A program made the translations under genes and the position numbers. Source: a virus. Taken from it: a DNA stretch of 25,907 nucleotides. The notes below the pieces were generated by a model. The model saw nothing but the letters and a program-made list of their open reading frames with translations, searched no databases and had not been told where the DNA came from. The stretch is taken from the IMG/VR virus record IMGVR_UViG_3300036770_001219, positions 1 to 25,907 of that record. One strand, given 5' to 3'. The number at the start of each line of letters is the position of its first letter. Position 1 is the stretch's first letter. Positions 22,901 to 25,907 of this stretch are shown here, one piece after another.

Positions 22901-25138
22901 TTTTCCGTTTACATAAATGTCTATTCTAGTATCTTGTTCGGCATCAAACTTTGTCCAGTCAACACTATTAAATTCAACTGTTTGAGTGTCTTCTTGAACA
23001 ACTAAGCTATCTATTATAGGTTGTAGATACCTAGATTCATTTTTAATCCAACAATTGCCATATTCTAGCGTAGCGACATTTTTATAAAATCCAGATCGGA
23101 TGGTTTTAGAAAATACATTTGTGTTTACTTGATAATTAAATTCATCTATTTCCCAATCAAATTCGTATTGAATATCGCCCACATTATCAATGTTTAAGTA
23201 ACTAAGAGAAAAACCTAATTCTCTATCGATTGATCCATTGCCTTGTTTGTAACTTACTATCTCAGTTCCTCTGAAAGTTGATACTGGATATTTAGAAACG
23301 TCTGCATAGCTTATTTCGTCTTCGTCAAAAACTTCAAATAATGGAGGTTGATTAACGGATGATTTAATTTGACTTTTAACCCACGATGATCCATCATAAT
23401 GATACATCAAGCGTTGATTATTTTTTCCTCTTTTAACTAAAACGCATTCGCCTAATAAAGAATCGCTGTCAGACATAGCTCTTAGACTTATCTGGCGATT
23501 TCCATTATGGTTAATAAAATTAACTTCATAGATTCTATTATTAGCTAAAGAGTCTGTATCGGCAATTACCAATAATCTCGCGCCCTGAAAAAGAGCTTCA
23601 CCGTCTACAATATATCCCTGACTTCCTTCGATTTTTGAAAAAACATCTGTAGTAAAATCATCTATGTAATCAACGGCGATTTTCGATTTTTCTCCGTGAT
23701 TATATAATTTGATATTCGGAGAAAATTCTATAATGGGACGCTTGGCTCTGCTTTCCTCATTTGAGTCGAAATCAGATCCAGATAATCTATGTGCATATTC
23801 TAATACAGATTTATGAAACCATCTATTATAACGAGACCAAGGATTTGAATCTTGGCTAACTCTATTAATCAATATATAATCTTTTTTTCCAGGATAATAT
23901 GTAGCATCATCATAAGGTTCGGAGTCAAATCCACCATTGTCGAATAACACTTCGGGTATTTCTTCATTAAGTCCGGAAGAAATAACTAAATCATCAAACT
24001 TAACTAAATTAATTCCAGTTCCTACACCCTCTACGATCCATGTTTCGTCAGTTTCAAATTTTTTAGGTACTACCGTGCCTGAGAACTTTACGGCCATGCC
24101 GTTTGATAAAGTTATATTATTAGCACTTGTGTATTGTAATTTTCCTAAGATATCTTTTTCAATATCTAAAAAAGTATTTGTATCAACATTACCTATAATA
24201 AATCTGCCTAATCTATTAGGTGAGGTATCACTTTGGTAATAAAGAACATCAGGAGCATCTAAAGGAACTGTAAATGTTAATGTGCCATTTTCGATTCCGT
24301 TATTTGTTACCCCTTTCGAATAATCCAACGATGAAGCGGTGCTTGCAGGTTCTACATATTCCCAATCTTGTGATTCTTCGTCGATAGAACTTCCGTCGCC
24401 CTGCGGAATATTATTTTTAGCTCTCCAGAGTTTATCTCCAAATAAAACTAGAGCGCCCTTGGGATAAGATAAATCTGGATTATATCTTAAACTTCCCGTA
24501 TCATAGGATGTTTTAATTGTAAAACCCTCTCCCGGAGCATTAACTATAAACTTATAAGTCTGTCCTCTATACAATGTTAATGTAGGGTTATTGGTAAGGC
24601 CATCTGGAAAAAAGATATAAGAATCTGTCAAACCTAGTTTTACTCGATAAGTGCTATTCACTTCTTGAGACTGGCCCTTGATCGTTATCGGTGGCGGACC
24701 TTCGGGTACCCAATAATATTCTCTGAAGTTAACAAATTTGTCCCAGTCGATAGGAGGATTCCAGGAATAATGTTGCTGTGATGTAATTAGATTATCTTGC
24801 TCGTCTGTATTTCCAAAGAATCTCAATTGATTTTTAAAGTCAATGTAATCATAAAAGTTTGTAATTTTGTCATTATCTTTTACAATCACTCCAGGGTCGA
24901 GTTGATACCGACTTCTTAAAGTGTCGTCGGAATCTAGATAAACGTCCGATCCTTTATATGTTTTTCCGTAGCGTTTTCCTACATATCCTACGTTTTTTTG
25001 TAATACACCGGGTTGAACAAGAGGATCTAATACTCCTCCTAAAAACTTTTCGTTTGAATTAGTTTTAAAAATCTGAGGTAAGAGATCTACAGTTTTTCTT
25101 ACCGGTACTTGACTATCTGGAAAAATTTTATCTGCCAT
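10973..25138 (-). CDS. Giant modular tail/baseplate virion protein, 4721 aa, in the T4 gene 7 position
   Basis: One open frame of 14.2 kb begins MADKIFPDSQVPVRKTVDLL, with GYVGKRYGKTYKGSDVYLD near residues 51-69 and SWNPPIDWDKFVNFREYYWV near 125-144. I remember this start from giant virion proteins of T4-like marine phages. It follows gp6 by five bases, where T4 has gene 7 (1032 aa), so a baseplate-wedge-linked role is likely but homology to gp7 is not shown. Order by residue: cupredoxin-like domain (175-318), aromatic-rich core (1140-1225), FG-GAP blades (2178-2797), G-x-G-Y repeats (from 3207 and 3560) and DGST-type repeats (3940-4450), with seven CBM5/12-like modules spread through it. There is no signal peptide, membrane segment or protease motif. 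The ATG has no Shine-Dalgarno match, so translation may depend on gp6. Cys residues are rare. Confidence 0.85.
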   Translation of the reverse strand: MADKIFPDSQVPVRKTVDLLPQIFKTNSNEKFLGGVLDPLVQPGVLQKNVGYVGKRYGKTYKGSDVYLDSDDTLRSRYQLDPGVIVKDNDKITNFYDYIDFKNQLRFFGNTDEQDNLITSQQHYSWNPPIDWDKFVNFREYYWVPEGPPPITIKGQSQEVNSTYRVKLGLTDSYIFFPDGLTNNPTLTLYRGQTYKFIVNAPGEGFTIKTSYDTGSLRYNPDLSYPKGALVLFGDKLWRAKNNIPQGDGSSIDEESQDWEYVEPASTASSLDYSKGVTNNGIENGTLTFTVPLDAPDVLYYQSDTSPNRLGRFIIGNVDTNTFLDIEKDILGKLQYTSANNITLSNGMAVKFSGTVVPKKFETDETWIVEGVGTGINLVKFDDLVISSGLNEEIPEVLFDNGGFDSEPYDDATYYPGKKDYILINRVSQDSNPWSRYNRWFHKSVLEYAHRLSGSDFDSNEESRAKRPIIEFSPNIKLYNHGEKSKIAVDYIDDFTTDVFSKIEGSQGYIVDGEALFQGARLLVIADTDSLANNRIYEVNFINHNGNRQISLRAMSDSDSLLGECVLVKRGKNNQRLMYHYDGSSWVKSQIKSSVNQPPLFEVFDEDEISYADVSKYPVSTFRGTEIVSYKQGNGSIDRELGFSLSYLNIDNVGDIQYEFDWEIDEFNYQVNTNVFSKTIRSGFYKNVATLEYGNCWIKNESRYLQPIIDSLVVQEDTQTVEFNSVDWTKFDAEQDTRIDIYVNGKKYFKEYSRNNNKFTFVNPLNKNDVVYIKIFCSVPPDRGFYEIPIGLEKNPLNQNLESFTYGTASDHLISGLEFFENFSGNIPGDSNVRDINGFQSLASRIVKHSGVSPLAVLLLCDKEINVIKSLQYAKKQYSDFKNNFIDLATKLFFNQNISDLVDEILNELSKSKKSSNPFSDSDMAGSGAYTKIDYEVEDTGINTFALSEKFDLTTPSRRAVYVYINDLQLIANKDYSFDSNFGFVRILRNLNEGDLIQIREYVSTANNHIPPTPTKLGLYKKYLPQKFIDDTYVEPKTVIQGHDGSITISFGDFRDDVLLELENRIYNNIKKEYDSTVFDIDKTLGGYYNTGFYNKNQVDPILNREFLRWLADTNIDFITNQYFDSENSFTYTYSNMTDQDGTVALPGFWRGVYQWFYDTDRPHRCPWEMLGFSEQPTWWETQYGPAPYTSGNLLLWEDLRDGIIRQGEKAGTYDRYKRPTLLDHLPVDGDGKLLSPLDSSLANNFTLINNKGDFKPGDIAPVEYAWRSSSEFPYSVIIALCLLKPFEYITDNLDNFVTTINKLGQTVSKNSSYFSTIDDITIPSTGQNLTSGLIIYVMDYLKSKGLDKTVLETKLKNINVAITTRLSGFVDQKNQKYILDSKNPSSTSGSIFVPPENYNIIFNVSSPTMSLTYSGVVLEKTDRGWKINGYDQLDSFFNYYEAVPSQTDPLVAVGGVSETFFDWTSDKFYGNGVVVRFNNVFYRSIRSHTSGTEFQTSNWQKLSKLPTVGGVEAFKRRNFNRLQVRQLVYGTVLTSIQSVVDFLLGYEQFLIGQGFVFDGYDTQAGVARDWFTAAKEFMFWTKQSWEIGALLSLSPSAEKIKVSIPVGVVDNLLDSFYEYNIYKSDGTPLSIEFLDVLRDFQSFQISTTNTNEGIYFLKMFLVLKEHVTVFDDRTVFNDVIYDKTTGYRQERIKSRGFRTTDWDGDYTSPGFIFDNVDIQIWQPFVDYKLGDIVSYKSYNWVSKINQDGSESFIDDNWSKLDTTPERKLVTNFDYRINQFEDYYDLDADAIGESQRELGRHIIGYQSREYLQSLAEDEVIQFKLYQGFIREKGTANSIIKVFDKTSKTNDDSIVLKEEWAFRTGKFGGTGQITELEFNVPKDRLQINPQPLIVTDVQQTGAVVDQYFRVDPTKFSIIPTPFTVNVNPTKYYDDLNRSAGFVRLDQVEFVLKSRDDLINFDINQLLENDHIWITFDNSNNWTVLRFNKSLLLIVENVIKEDNLITISFNRPHRYEVNEIIGLKDIPNLTGFFKIISKTSLTVVVEVPSGTQDPEFDESTFNFVYELTESKFSSYQDLNLQQTALLKNNSKLWIEKDANNRWEVIEKTNQYTDKSLIEYGIPDPKNTGYRVLYADMLSQIFASMPRSNFVMSYKESLDKLNLRHIIAPEDSVINLMNNSFGESLAISPDGKWLIVGAPRASGIKSNFRGDYDPSGQYFLGEIVRYGNRLWKATEDIVGDGSTIDVYSDRWEPCSLIEANSIGRGNGYFQQGCIQIYEWIDQQWLHDKTIISPVPDLEELFGHEIKISKSGNLYYMAVSAPGAANDRGRVYLYTYNGTEWSHLVDTNYAGKYNSSTFYPSGTIVWWDNKLWQAQVDVLGDSSTISVEGDVTGTWTRVDPVSTESSLPKNIFLDDDGSTLTSGLLSPEDISALTKSGDKFGSTLAMNRDGSILVVGSPNSDGQYFANFKGDWKSEITYFEGDVVRNNGGYYKLIDPREDVIDSSIIFSSQGEDTAGDPWISVGDSTGTPTGKIYIYQRDQYQRYTLKQVITTDTLEDINDTGLLEMISSGDQFGYALDIDSTGTTIVASSPEADVNLVNQGAVYIFETNGFSNLEYRLKQKLESYERNSNEFFGSSVSITAATEKIVVGAKNSSYKIYARFDTGTTFDRGTTVFSTTQGYPGQVYVFQRKDQTYLLSEKLESDLLPFESFGYSVDATNSVIIVGSPNYTQTETLSATDITAGREYKIISIGPEGNQTDFTLLGSPSNDEGTSFTASVDGSDNSGGGTVSYTSTPGKIRLFKKPSNINPWKTISSEEELVDINKIRSVSVFDTVNNKKLADIDYVDHFKLKLLGIAEQEINFKTMYDPAIYSVGTDEQVVDSSQSWKEKHVGEIWWNISTAKWINYEQSEISYRVGNWNRQAEGSSIDIYEWVESRLLPSEWALIADTTEGISAGISGIPLYSDDSVYSIKEIYNTSTGDLSETLYYFWVKGKTILPKSNKRKIPASEITSLIENPAGSNLPIISFIDKDKFLVYNFDSLLSNNESYINIQYKKKDVELNSIHSEYQLITEGQADSLPNEALERKWIDSLVGFDQQGNAVPDIFLSDKQKYGIAFRPRQTMFVNREKILKIVIDNINSVLESKPFADTINFTNLNLTDPLPAEQLNEYDVAVDTNLDLEQIGTARIRQAVLEPFLVDGELESIQIIDSGFGYRTVPFIEIEGDGKGARASITLDSQGRVASVTVLTRGRKYSTAIVKIRQFSVLVRNDLTSNGFWSIYSWDQQRNIFYRSKSQGFDTRSYWEFVDWWKPGYSATSRIIVEISDFYLEPTLVLSEGDLIKIKEFGSGGWAVLERVSEGTGDLAENYNLVGRQNGTIRLKDSLYNTKTTPIGFDNVGAFDTALYDLQPTNELRNIFKAVKEDIFVEDLRIEWNKLFFVCINYSFSEQEYIDWAFKTSFLSAIHNVGFLDQRISYKNDNLVSYQQYLEEVKPYRTTIREYTSRYNNMDNSDNAVTDFDLPPSYFVTVGEVLPIDQNSSRLSEYPWKWWNDNNDYSIVSIRVANSGSGYTEPPRVVIEGTGSGTIAQAYISNGKVTAIRVIESGKGYISTPTISLVGGNGSSPDIATAVPILGNSKVRTFNLSVKFDRISKEGIYRNFRQSQQFVATGSTSVFDLNYAPTRDKSKINILKNNQLVLPNEYNISLYFSSVDTYSLLKGRIIFNIPPNQGDVISIDYEKSDDLLDSVNRIEKYYEPSSGMIGKEISQLMTGIDFGGVQVQGTTFDVTGGWDALPWFTEGWDSVESNSDFYYVVNADNTVDSSQVYKTGSIVRVDNRLYVAIRDTQRQDGSIVLPFTEDWELFWEPFKIELPFTPAQGQLITIYYKRNYISPYLGLSRDSTFEKQIDNLQFTNEVPGDSRIIRIDDPYFNLYDGSTIQPNGRKTAPEYAVMPTFIGDGSTNTVEFYDPVTGFPYINIQDGDTLIFRTIESDGSVVIQDLNLVDTNISGGSLASLGGAYVTATGIAAEEIVIDGDKFITPDQVPAPEENVPGQVLDSVSIKVFNTTNTGAAPLQNKIYIADGSTRFFNIGLEVIESNSIIVYVDKVKQFFDGLSPTYSINLVDNIIEFNDPPISGSIVEIISIGIGGITILDYQEFVADGDTSLFLTNARYEQTSNVFVTIDGEFVDTGFLNSSDLVDEQNLTIVQFGIKPTLNQKIKIVSLGSSSDVDSSGLSIVRVNNQTFVFDGSTRSFDLDSFVNLQRGSAKSSTLVSVNGTQLNGVDTIYETYDGTNNVILIGVDPEEAIGNITSGNIKVFINNNLLRFVIDYVYDGNQNLITISPSVLNIGDEIKIEVDLRTQFNFENNNLVILPEVSLNEGDIIEVVWFSEYPSMDMITDEYKGGQIVYKLSRTPLSSSYVWVYKNGVRLTKDEDYEVSLPRNAVKLKGISNLDDTIKIVQFGSSIRQAPITYEIFKDMLNKYHYKRFATSKKITLVRDLNYYDLELEVTDGTELFEPIISKNIPGIIIVNNERIEYLSKNGNILSQLRRGALGTGIAEIHSSGSLVVDSSFRENIPYTEEQERDDFVSDGSSLLIGPLNFIPRKSNRTFYRMTEINGSELSYISIPENHGPCDEIEIFVGGTRLRKDSISIYDESKGASSTSADSETEAEFSVDGATPYIRLTKSAPAGTRITIIRKTGKLWYEKGESSASKGVTFLDNQTPIVKFIKEKSSEFPE
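11789..13321 (-). repeat. C-terminal DGST-type beta repeats of the giant protein (residues ~3940-4450)
   Basis: Units start with D-G-[SD]-T followed by a hydrophobic strand, then I-x-V-x-[IV]-[DN]-x-x-x, a Y-x-[IV] step and an I-x-I-x-x-x-G end. Clear D-G starts lie at residues 3945, 4068, 4146 and 4233, a spacing of 78 to 123. A last unit without DGST (SSYVWVYKNGVRLTKDEDYE, ~4395-4445) follows. A looser copy, ATGSTSVFDL, stands at about 3656. These look like tandem immunoglobulin-like or beta-sandwich units common in phage appendages. I assign no family name. Confidence 0.6.
13583..13711 (-). other. CBM5/12-like module 7 in the giant protein (residues 3810-3852)
   Basis: The pattern Y-K-T-G-S-I-V-R-V-D-N-R-L-Y-V-A followed by Q-D-G-S-I and closing E-D-W-E-L-F-W fits the short Y-x-x-G-x-x-V...Y-x-A...W layout of family 5/12 carbohydrate-binding modules. 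It lies between the G-x-G-Y and DGST repeat regions. Confidence 0.45.
14279..14494 (-). repeat. Double G-x-G-Y repeat of the giant protein (residues 3549-3620)
   Basis: The unit I-R-V-x-x-S-G-x-G-Y-x-x-x-P-x-[VI]-x-[IL]-x-G occurs twice, with the Tyr at residues 3560 and 3598, 38 residues apart. The two are joined by the strand AQAYISNGKVTAIRV. This is a recurrent phage structural repeat. A third copy lies near residue 3207. Confidence 0.6.
15404..15550 (-). repeat. Single G-x-G-Y repeat of the giant protein (residues 3197-3245)
   Basis: The stretch IQIIDSGFGYRTVPFIEIEG followed by GARASITLDSQGRVASVTV is one full copy of the unit seen twice at 3549-3620. The expected second half copy is decayed (TRGRKYSTAIVKI). 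It is about 350 residues from the double copy. Confidence 0.55.
16775..16958 (-). other. Small Gly/Thr-rich module inserted in propeller blade 6 (residues ~2728-2788)
   Basis: The stretch has a G-R-E-Y-K-I-I-S-I-G step, then D-F-T-L-L-G, an N-D-E-G-T-S-F-T-A step and a G-G-G-T-V end. From memory it resembles a short module (GxxYxI...TDFTxxGA...GTxFTA) repeated in many marine phage proteins. It lies between VGSPN of blade 6 and the closing strand KIRLFKK, so it appears to be a loop insert. Confidence 0.5.
17585..17749 (-). other. CBM5/12-like module 6, inserted in blade 3 (residues 2464-2518)
   Basis: F-K-G-D-W-K, then Y-F-E-G-D-V-V-R and G-G-Y-Y-K-L, ending D-P-W-I-S-V, follows directly after the VGSP strand of blade 3 and precedes its closing strand GKIYIY. 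The Gly-Asp after the aromatic (F-E-G-D-V-V) is the best match to the family's Y-x-x-G-D-x-V core. The middle is longer than in the other copies. Confidence 0.45.
17960..18106 (-). other. CBM5/12-like module 5, between blades 2 and 3 (residues 2345-2393)
   Basis: Y-A-G-K-Y-N-S, then Y-P-S-G-T-I-V-W-W-D-N-K-L-W-Q-A-Q, then D-S-S-T-I and T-G-T-W-T-R-V. It follows the closing strand GRVYLY of blade 2, so it sits between blades rather than in the GAP loop. Aromatic residues are dense, as expected for a sugar-stacking face. Confidence 0.5.
18389..18526 (-). other. CBM5/12-like module 4, inserted in blade 1 (residues 2205-2250)
   Basis: F-R-G-D-Y-D-P, then Y-F-L-G-E-I-V-R-Y-G-N-R-L-W-K-A, then G-D-G-S-T-I-D and D-R-W-E-P. 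It begins just after the VGAP strand of blade 1 and ends before its closing strand GCIQIYEW. It is nearly the same size and pattern as modules 1 and 5. Confidence 0.5.
19859..19981 (-). other. CBM5/12-like module 3 in the giant protein (residues 1720-1760)
   Basis: Q-I-W-Q-P-F-V-D-Y-K-L-G-D-I-V-S-Y-K-S-Y-N-W-V-S, then D-G-S-E-S-F and D-D-N-W-S-K-L. This copy is the closest to the published family layout (W...Y-x-x-G-D-x-V...Y...W). It lies outside the propeller, about 420 residues before it. Confidence 0.55.
20615..20749 (-). other. CBM5/12-like module 2 in the giant protein (residues 1464-1508)
   Basis: D-W-T-S-D-K-F-Y-G-N-G-V-V-V-R-F-N-N-V-F-Y-R-S, then S-G-T-E-F and S-N-W-Q-K-L. The tryptophan start, Y-x-x-G-x-x-V core and closing W agree with the other copies. 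Confidence 0.5.
21464..21721 (-). other. Conserved aromatic-rich core of the giant protein (residues ~1140-1225)
   Basis: Dense Trp, Tyr and Pro motifs occur in a row: L-P-G-F-W-R-G-V-Y, F-Y-D-T-D-R-P-H, P-W-E-M-L-G-F (Pro at 1167), W-W-E-T-Q-Y-G-P-A-P-Y and L-W-E-D-L. I recognise this as a signature of the giant protein in related phages. It is not part of any visible repeat and may be the structural heart that binds the baseplate; that role is inference. Confidence 0.45.
24185..24616 (-). other. Cupredoxin-like domain without copper ligands, split by an insert (residues ~175-318)
   Basis: The first half is N-P-T-L-T-L-Y-R-G-Q-T-Y-K-F with N-A-P-G-E-G-F-T-I-K-T. The second half is G-V-T-N-N-G then G-T-L-T-F-T-V-P-L-D-A-P-D-V-L-Y-Y. 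This is the beta-sandwich pattern of plastocyanin-like modules in marine phage proteins. Copper-binding relatives end in Y-Y-x-C-x-x-H; here the Cys and His places hold Ser, Asp and Thr, so metal binding should be lost. A CBM5/12-like module lies between the halves. Confidence 0.55.
24338..24475 (-). other. CBM5/12-like module 1, inserted in the cupredoxin-like domain (residues 222-267)
   Basis: Y-P-K-G-A-L-V-L-F-G-D-K-L-W-R-A-K, then Q-G-D-G-S-S-I-D and Q-D-W-E-Y-V-E-P. It begins after the FTIKT strand and ends before G-V-T-N-N-G. Its pattern is closest to module 4 (both have D-G-S-x-I-D before the final W). Confidence 0.5.
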
Positions 25139-25143
25139 AATTT

Positions 25144-25907
25144 TTAAGTGCTAGAAATAATAGTATTAGAACGTGCTCTAATTTCGGCTGCATTAATACT
25201 CGTTACGATTTCTATATCGTCAACTGTTGCTCCGCTGATAAAAATCTCATCGGATCTACTTTTAATCTCAAACAAACTTCCGAATGTTTGGCTTTCTTGC
25301 TGAGGTACTATAACTATATTGCTTATATCCGGTGCTGTAGAATTTGTAACATAAGTTATTAACTCGGCCAGGTAAAAAGTGTCTCCAAAATCCCAATTGT
25401 TAACATCAAAAAATTCATTGATTGCCGAAATGATTCTAACTTTTAAGTCATTGTCATTAATATTTTTGTTAGGATTTTTTACAACTTTGAACGTAGCCCG
25501 TAACTTTTCAGTGGCTGTTTGCCCAAACAGTACTTTGTAAACGACTGGGTGATATATGATCTCATCACTGATTGATTTTATTAAATCTAACTTAGAACCA
25601 AAAGCTATTCTTAAATTATCGCTGTTAGGTGCTTCTGGTTCTACAGTAGTAATACCTGCTAGATAATTTCTAAATTCATTATCATAGGATCTAGTTAAAA
25701 GATAAACATCTATGATGTTACTAGAACTAGGATCAATTCGTCTATCAACGCTGGCATTATGTATATAATGAAATTTTAAATTGTTTCTACCAACATTAGC
25801 TCTATATGTGCTTTCTAAAATAAAAGTATTTGTATTTTTATCAACTCTCTTAACTCTGTTCTCATCGATGTCATAAAAATAGACTAATCTACCATCTGTA
25901 AACTCAG
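25144..25907 (-). CDS. Baseplate wedge protein, gp6-like, C-terminal 253 residues (partial)
   Basis: The frame is open from the right edge to a TAA at 25146-25144. It contains I-I-Y-H-P-V-V-Y-K-V-L-F-G, then V-R-I-I-S-A-I-N-E-F-F-D-V-N-N-W-D-F-G-D-T-F-Y-L-A-E-L, then P-D-I-S-N-I-V-I-V-P and F-I-S-G-A-T-V-D-D-I, ending SNTIISST. This FF..NWDFGDTFY...EL and ISGATVDDI series is what I know from gp6 of T4-like marine phages. T4 gp6 (660 aa) forms the inner ring of the baseplate by dimerising through its C-terminal half, the part seen here. It ends five bases before the giant gene, with which it is probably co-translated. Identification is strong; the start lies outside the window. Confidence 0.85.
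   Translation of the reverse strand, partial: EFTDGRLVYFYDIDENRVKRVDKNTNTFILESTYRANVGRNNLKFHYIHNASVDRRIDPSSSNIIDVYLLTRSYDNEFRNYLAGITTVEPEAPNSDNLRIAFGSKLDLIKSISDEIIYHPVVYKVLFGQTATEKLRATFKVVKNPNKNINDNDLKVRIISAINEFFDVNNWDFGDTFYLAELITYVTNSTAPDISNIVIVPQQESQTFGSLFEIKSRSDEIFISGATVDDIEIVTSINAAEIRARSNTIISST

Noticed and set aside
10973-25138. Frameshift or fusion artefact producing the giant frame
   Set aside because: Modules run through the full length without reading-frame breaks, aromatic and repeat motifs are intact on both sides of every region examined, and similar giant proteins occur in related phages.

Overview
This is an AT-rich segment (about two-thirds A+T by eye) of a tailed-phage genome. 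It is the baseplate and tail-fibre part of a marine T4-like myovirus, of the kind that infects picocyanobacteria or Pelagibacter. The evidence is the gp6-type baseplate wedge C-terminus at the right edge, and a run of virion proteins whose conserved starts I recognise from that group. The sequence alone does not say which host. Every supported gene lies on the minus strand, so transcription runs from the right edge to the left. There is no gene-free stretch over 300 bases; the largest gap is 57 bases. I see no tRNA, CRISPR array, insertion sequence, integrase or plus-strand gene.

Layout in transcription order: (1) 25907-25144, the C-terminal 253 residues of a gp6-like baseplate wedge protein. 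(2) 25138-10973, one uninterrupted 4721-codon gene in the place where T4 has gene 7. It is over half of the window and encodes a giant modular virion protein. (3) 10944-10300, a conserved structural protein of about 214 residues. (4) 10297-2695, four tandem paralogous fibre-like proteins of 686, 626, 608 and 589 residues. They share an N-terminal domain and differ in shaft and tip; the first ends in a T4 gp12-type collar domain. (5) 2684-1716, a 322-residue conserved virion protein. (6) 1658 to the left edge, a small conserved protein followed by two GT-A-like glycosyltransferase candidates, joined by ATGA stop/start overlaps.

The giant protein is the most interesting object. By eye it contains a cupredoxin-like fold without copper ligands, six FG-GAP beta-propeller blades, seven short modules like the CBM5/12 chitin-binding family, G-x-G-Y repeats and a C-terminal run of DGST-type repeats. 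At least four of the small modules sit inside the other folds: one splits the cupredoxin-like domain and three lie between propeller blades. This suggests a large baseplate-periphery protein decorated with possible carbohydrate-binding units.

Control: A/G-ATAAATA elements, close to the T4 late promoter TATAAATA, stand 24 to 28 bases before three start codons, in short junctions. At 1659-1699 the element lies inside an inverted repeat whose outer arm pairs with the Shine-Dalgarno sequence of the next gene. Read-through RNA could hide that site, whereas RNA started at the late promoter would lack the blocking arm. This is the logic known for T4 genes such as e. The wiring is inferred; the motifs and pairing are directly visible.
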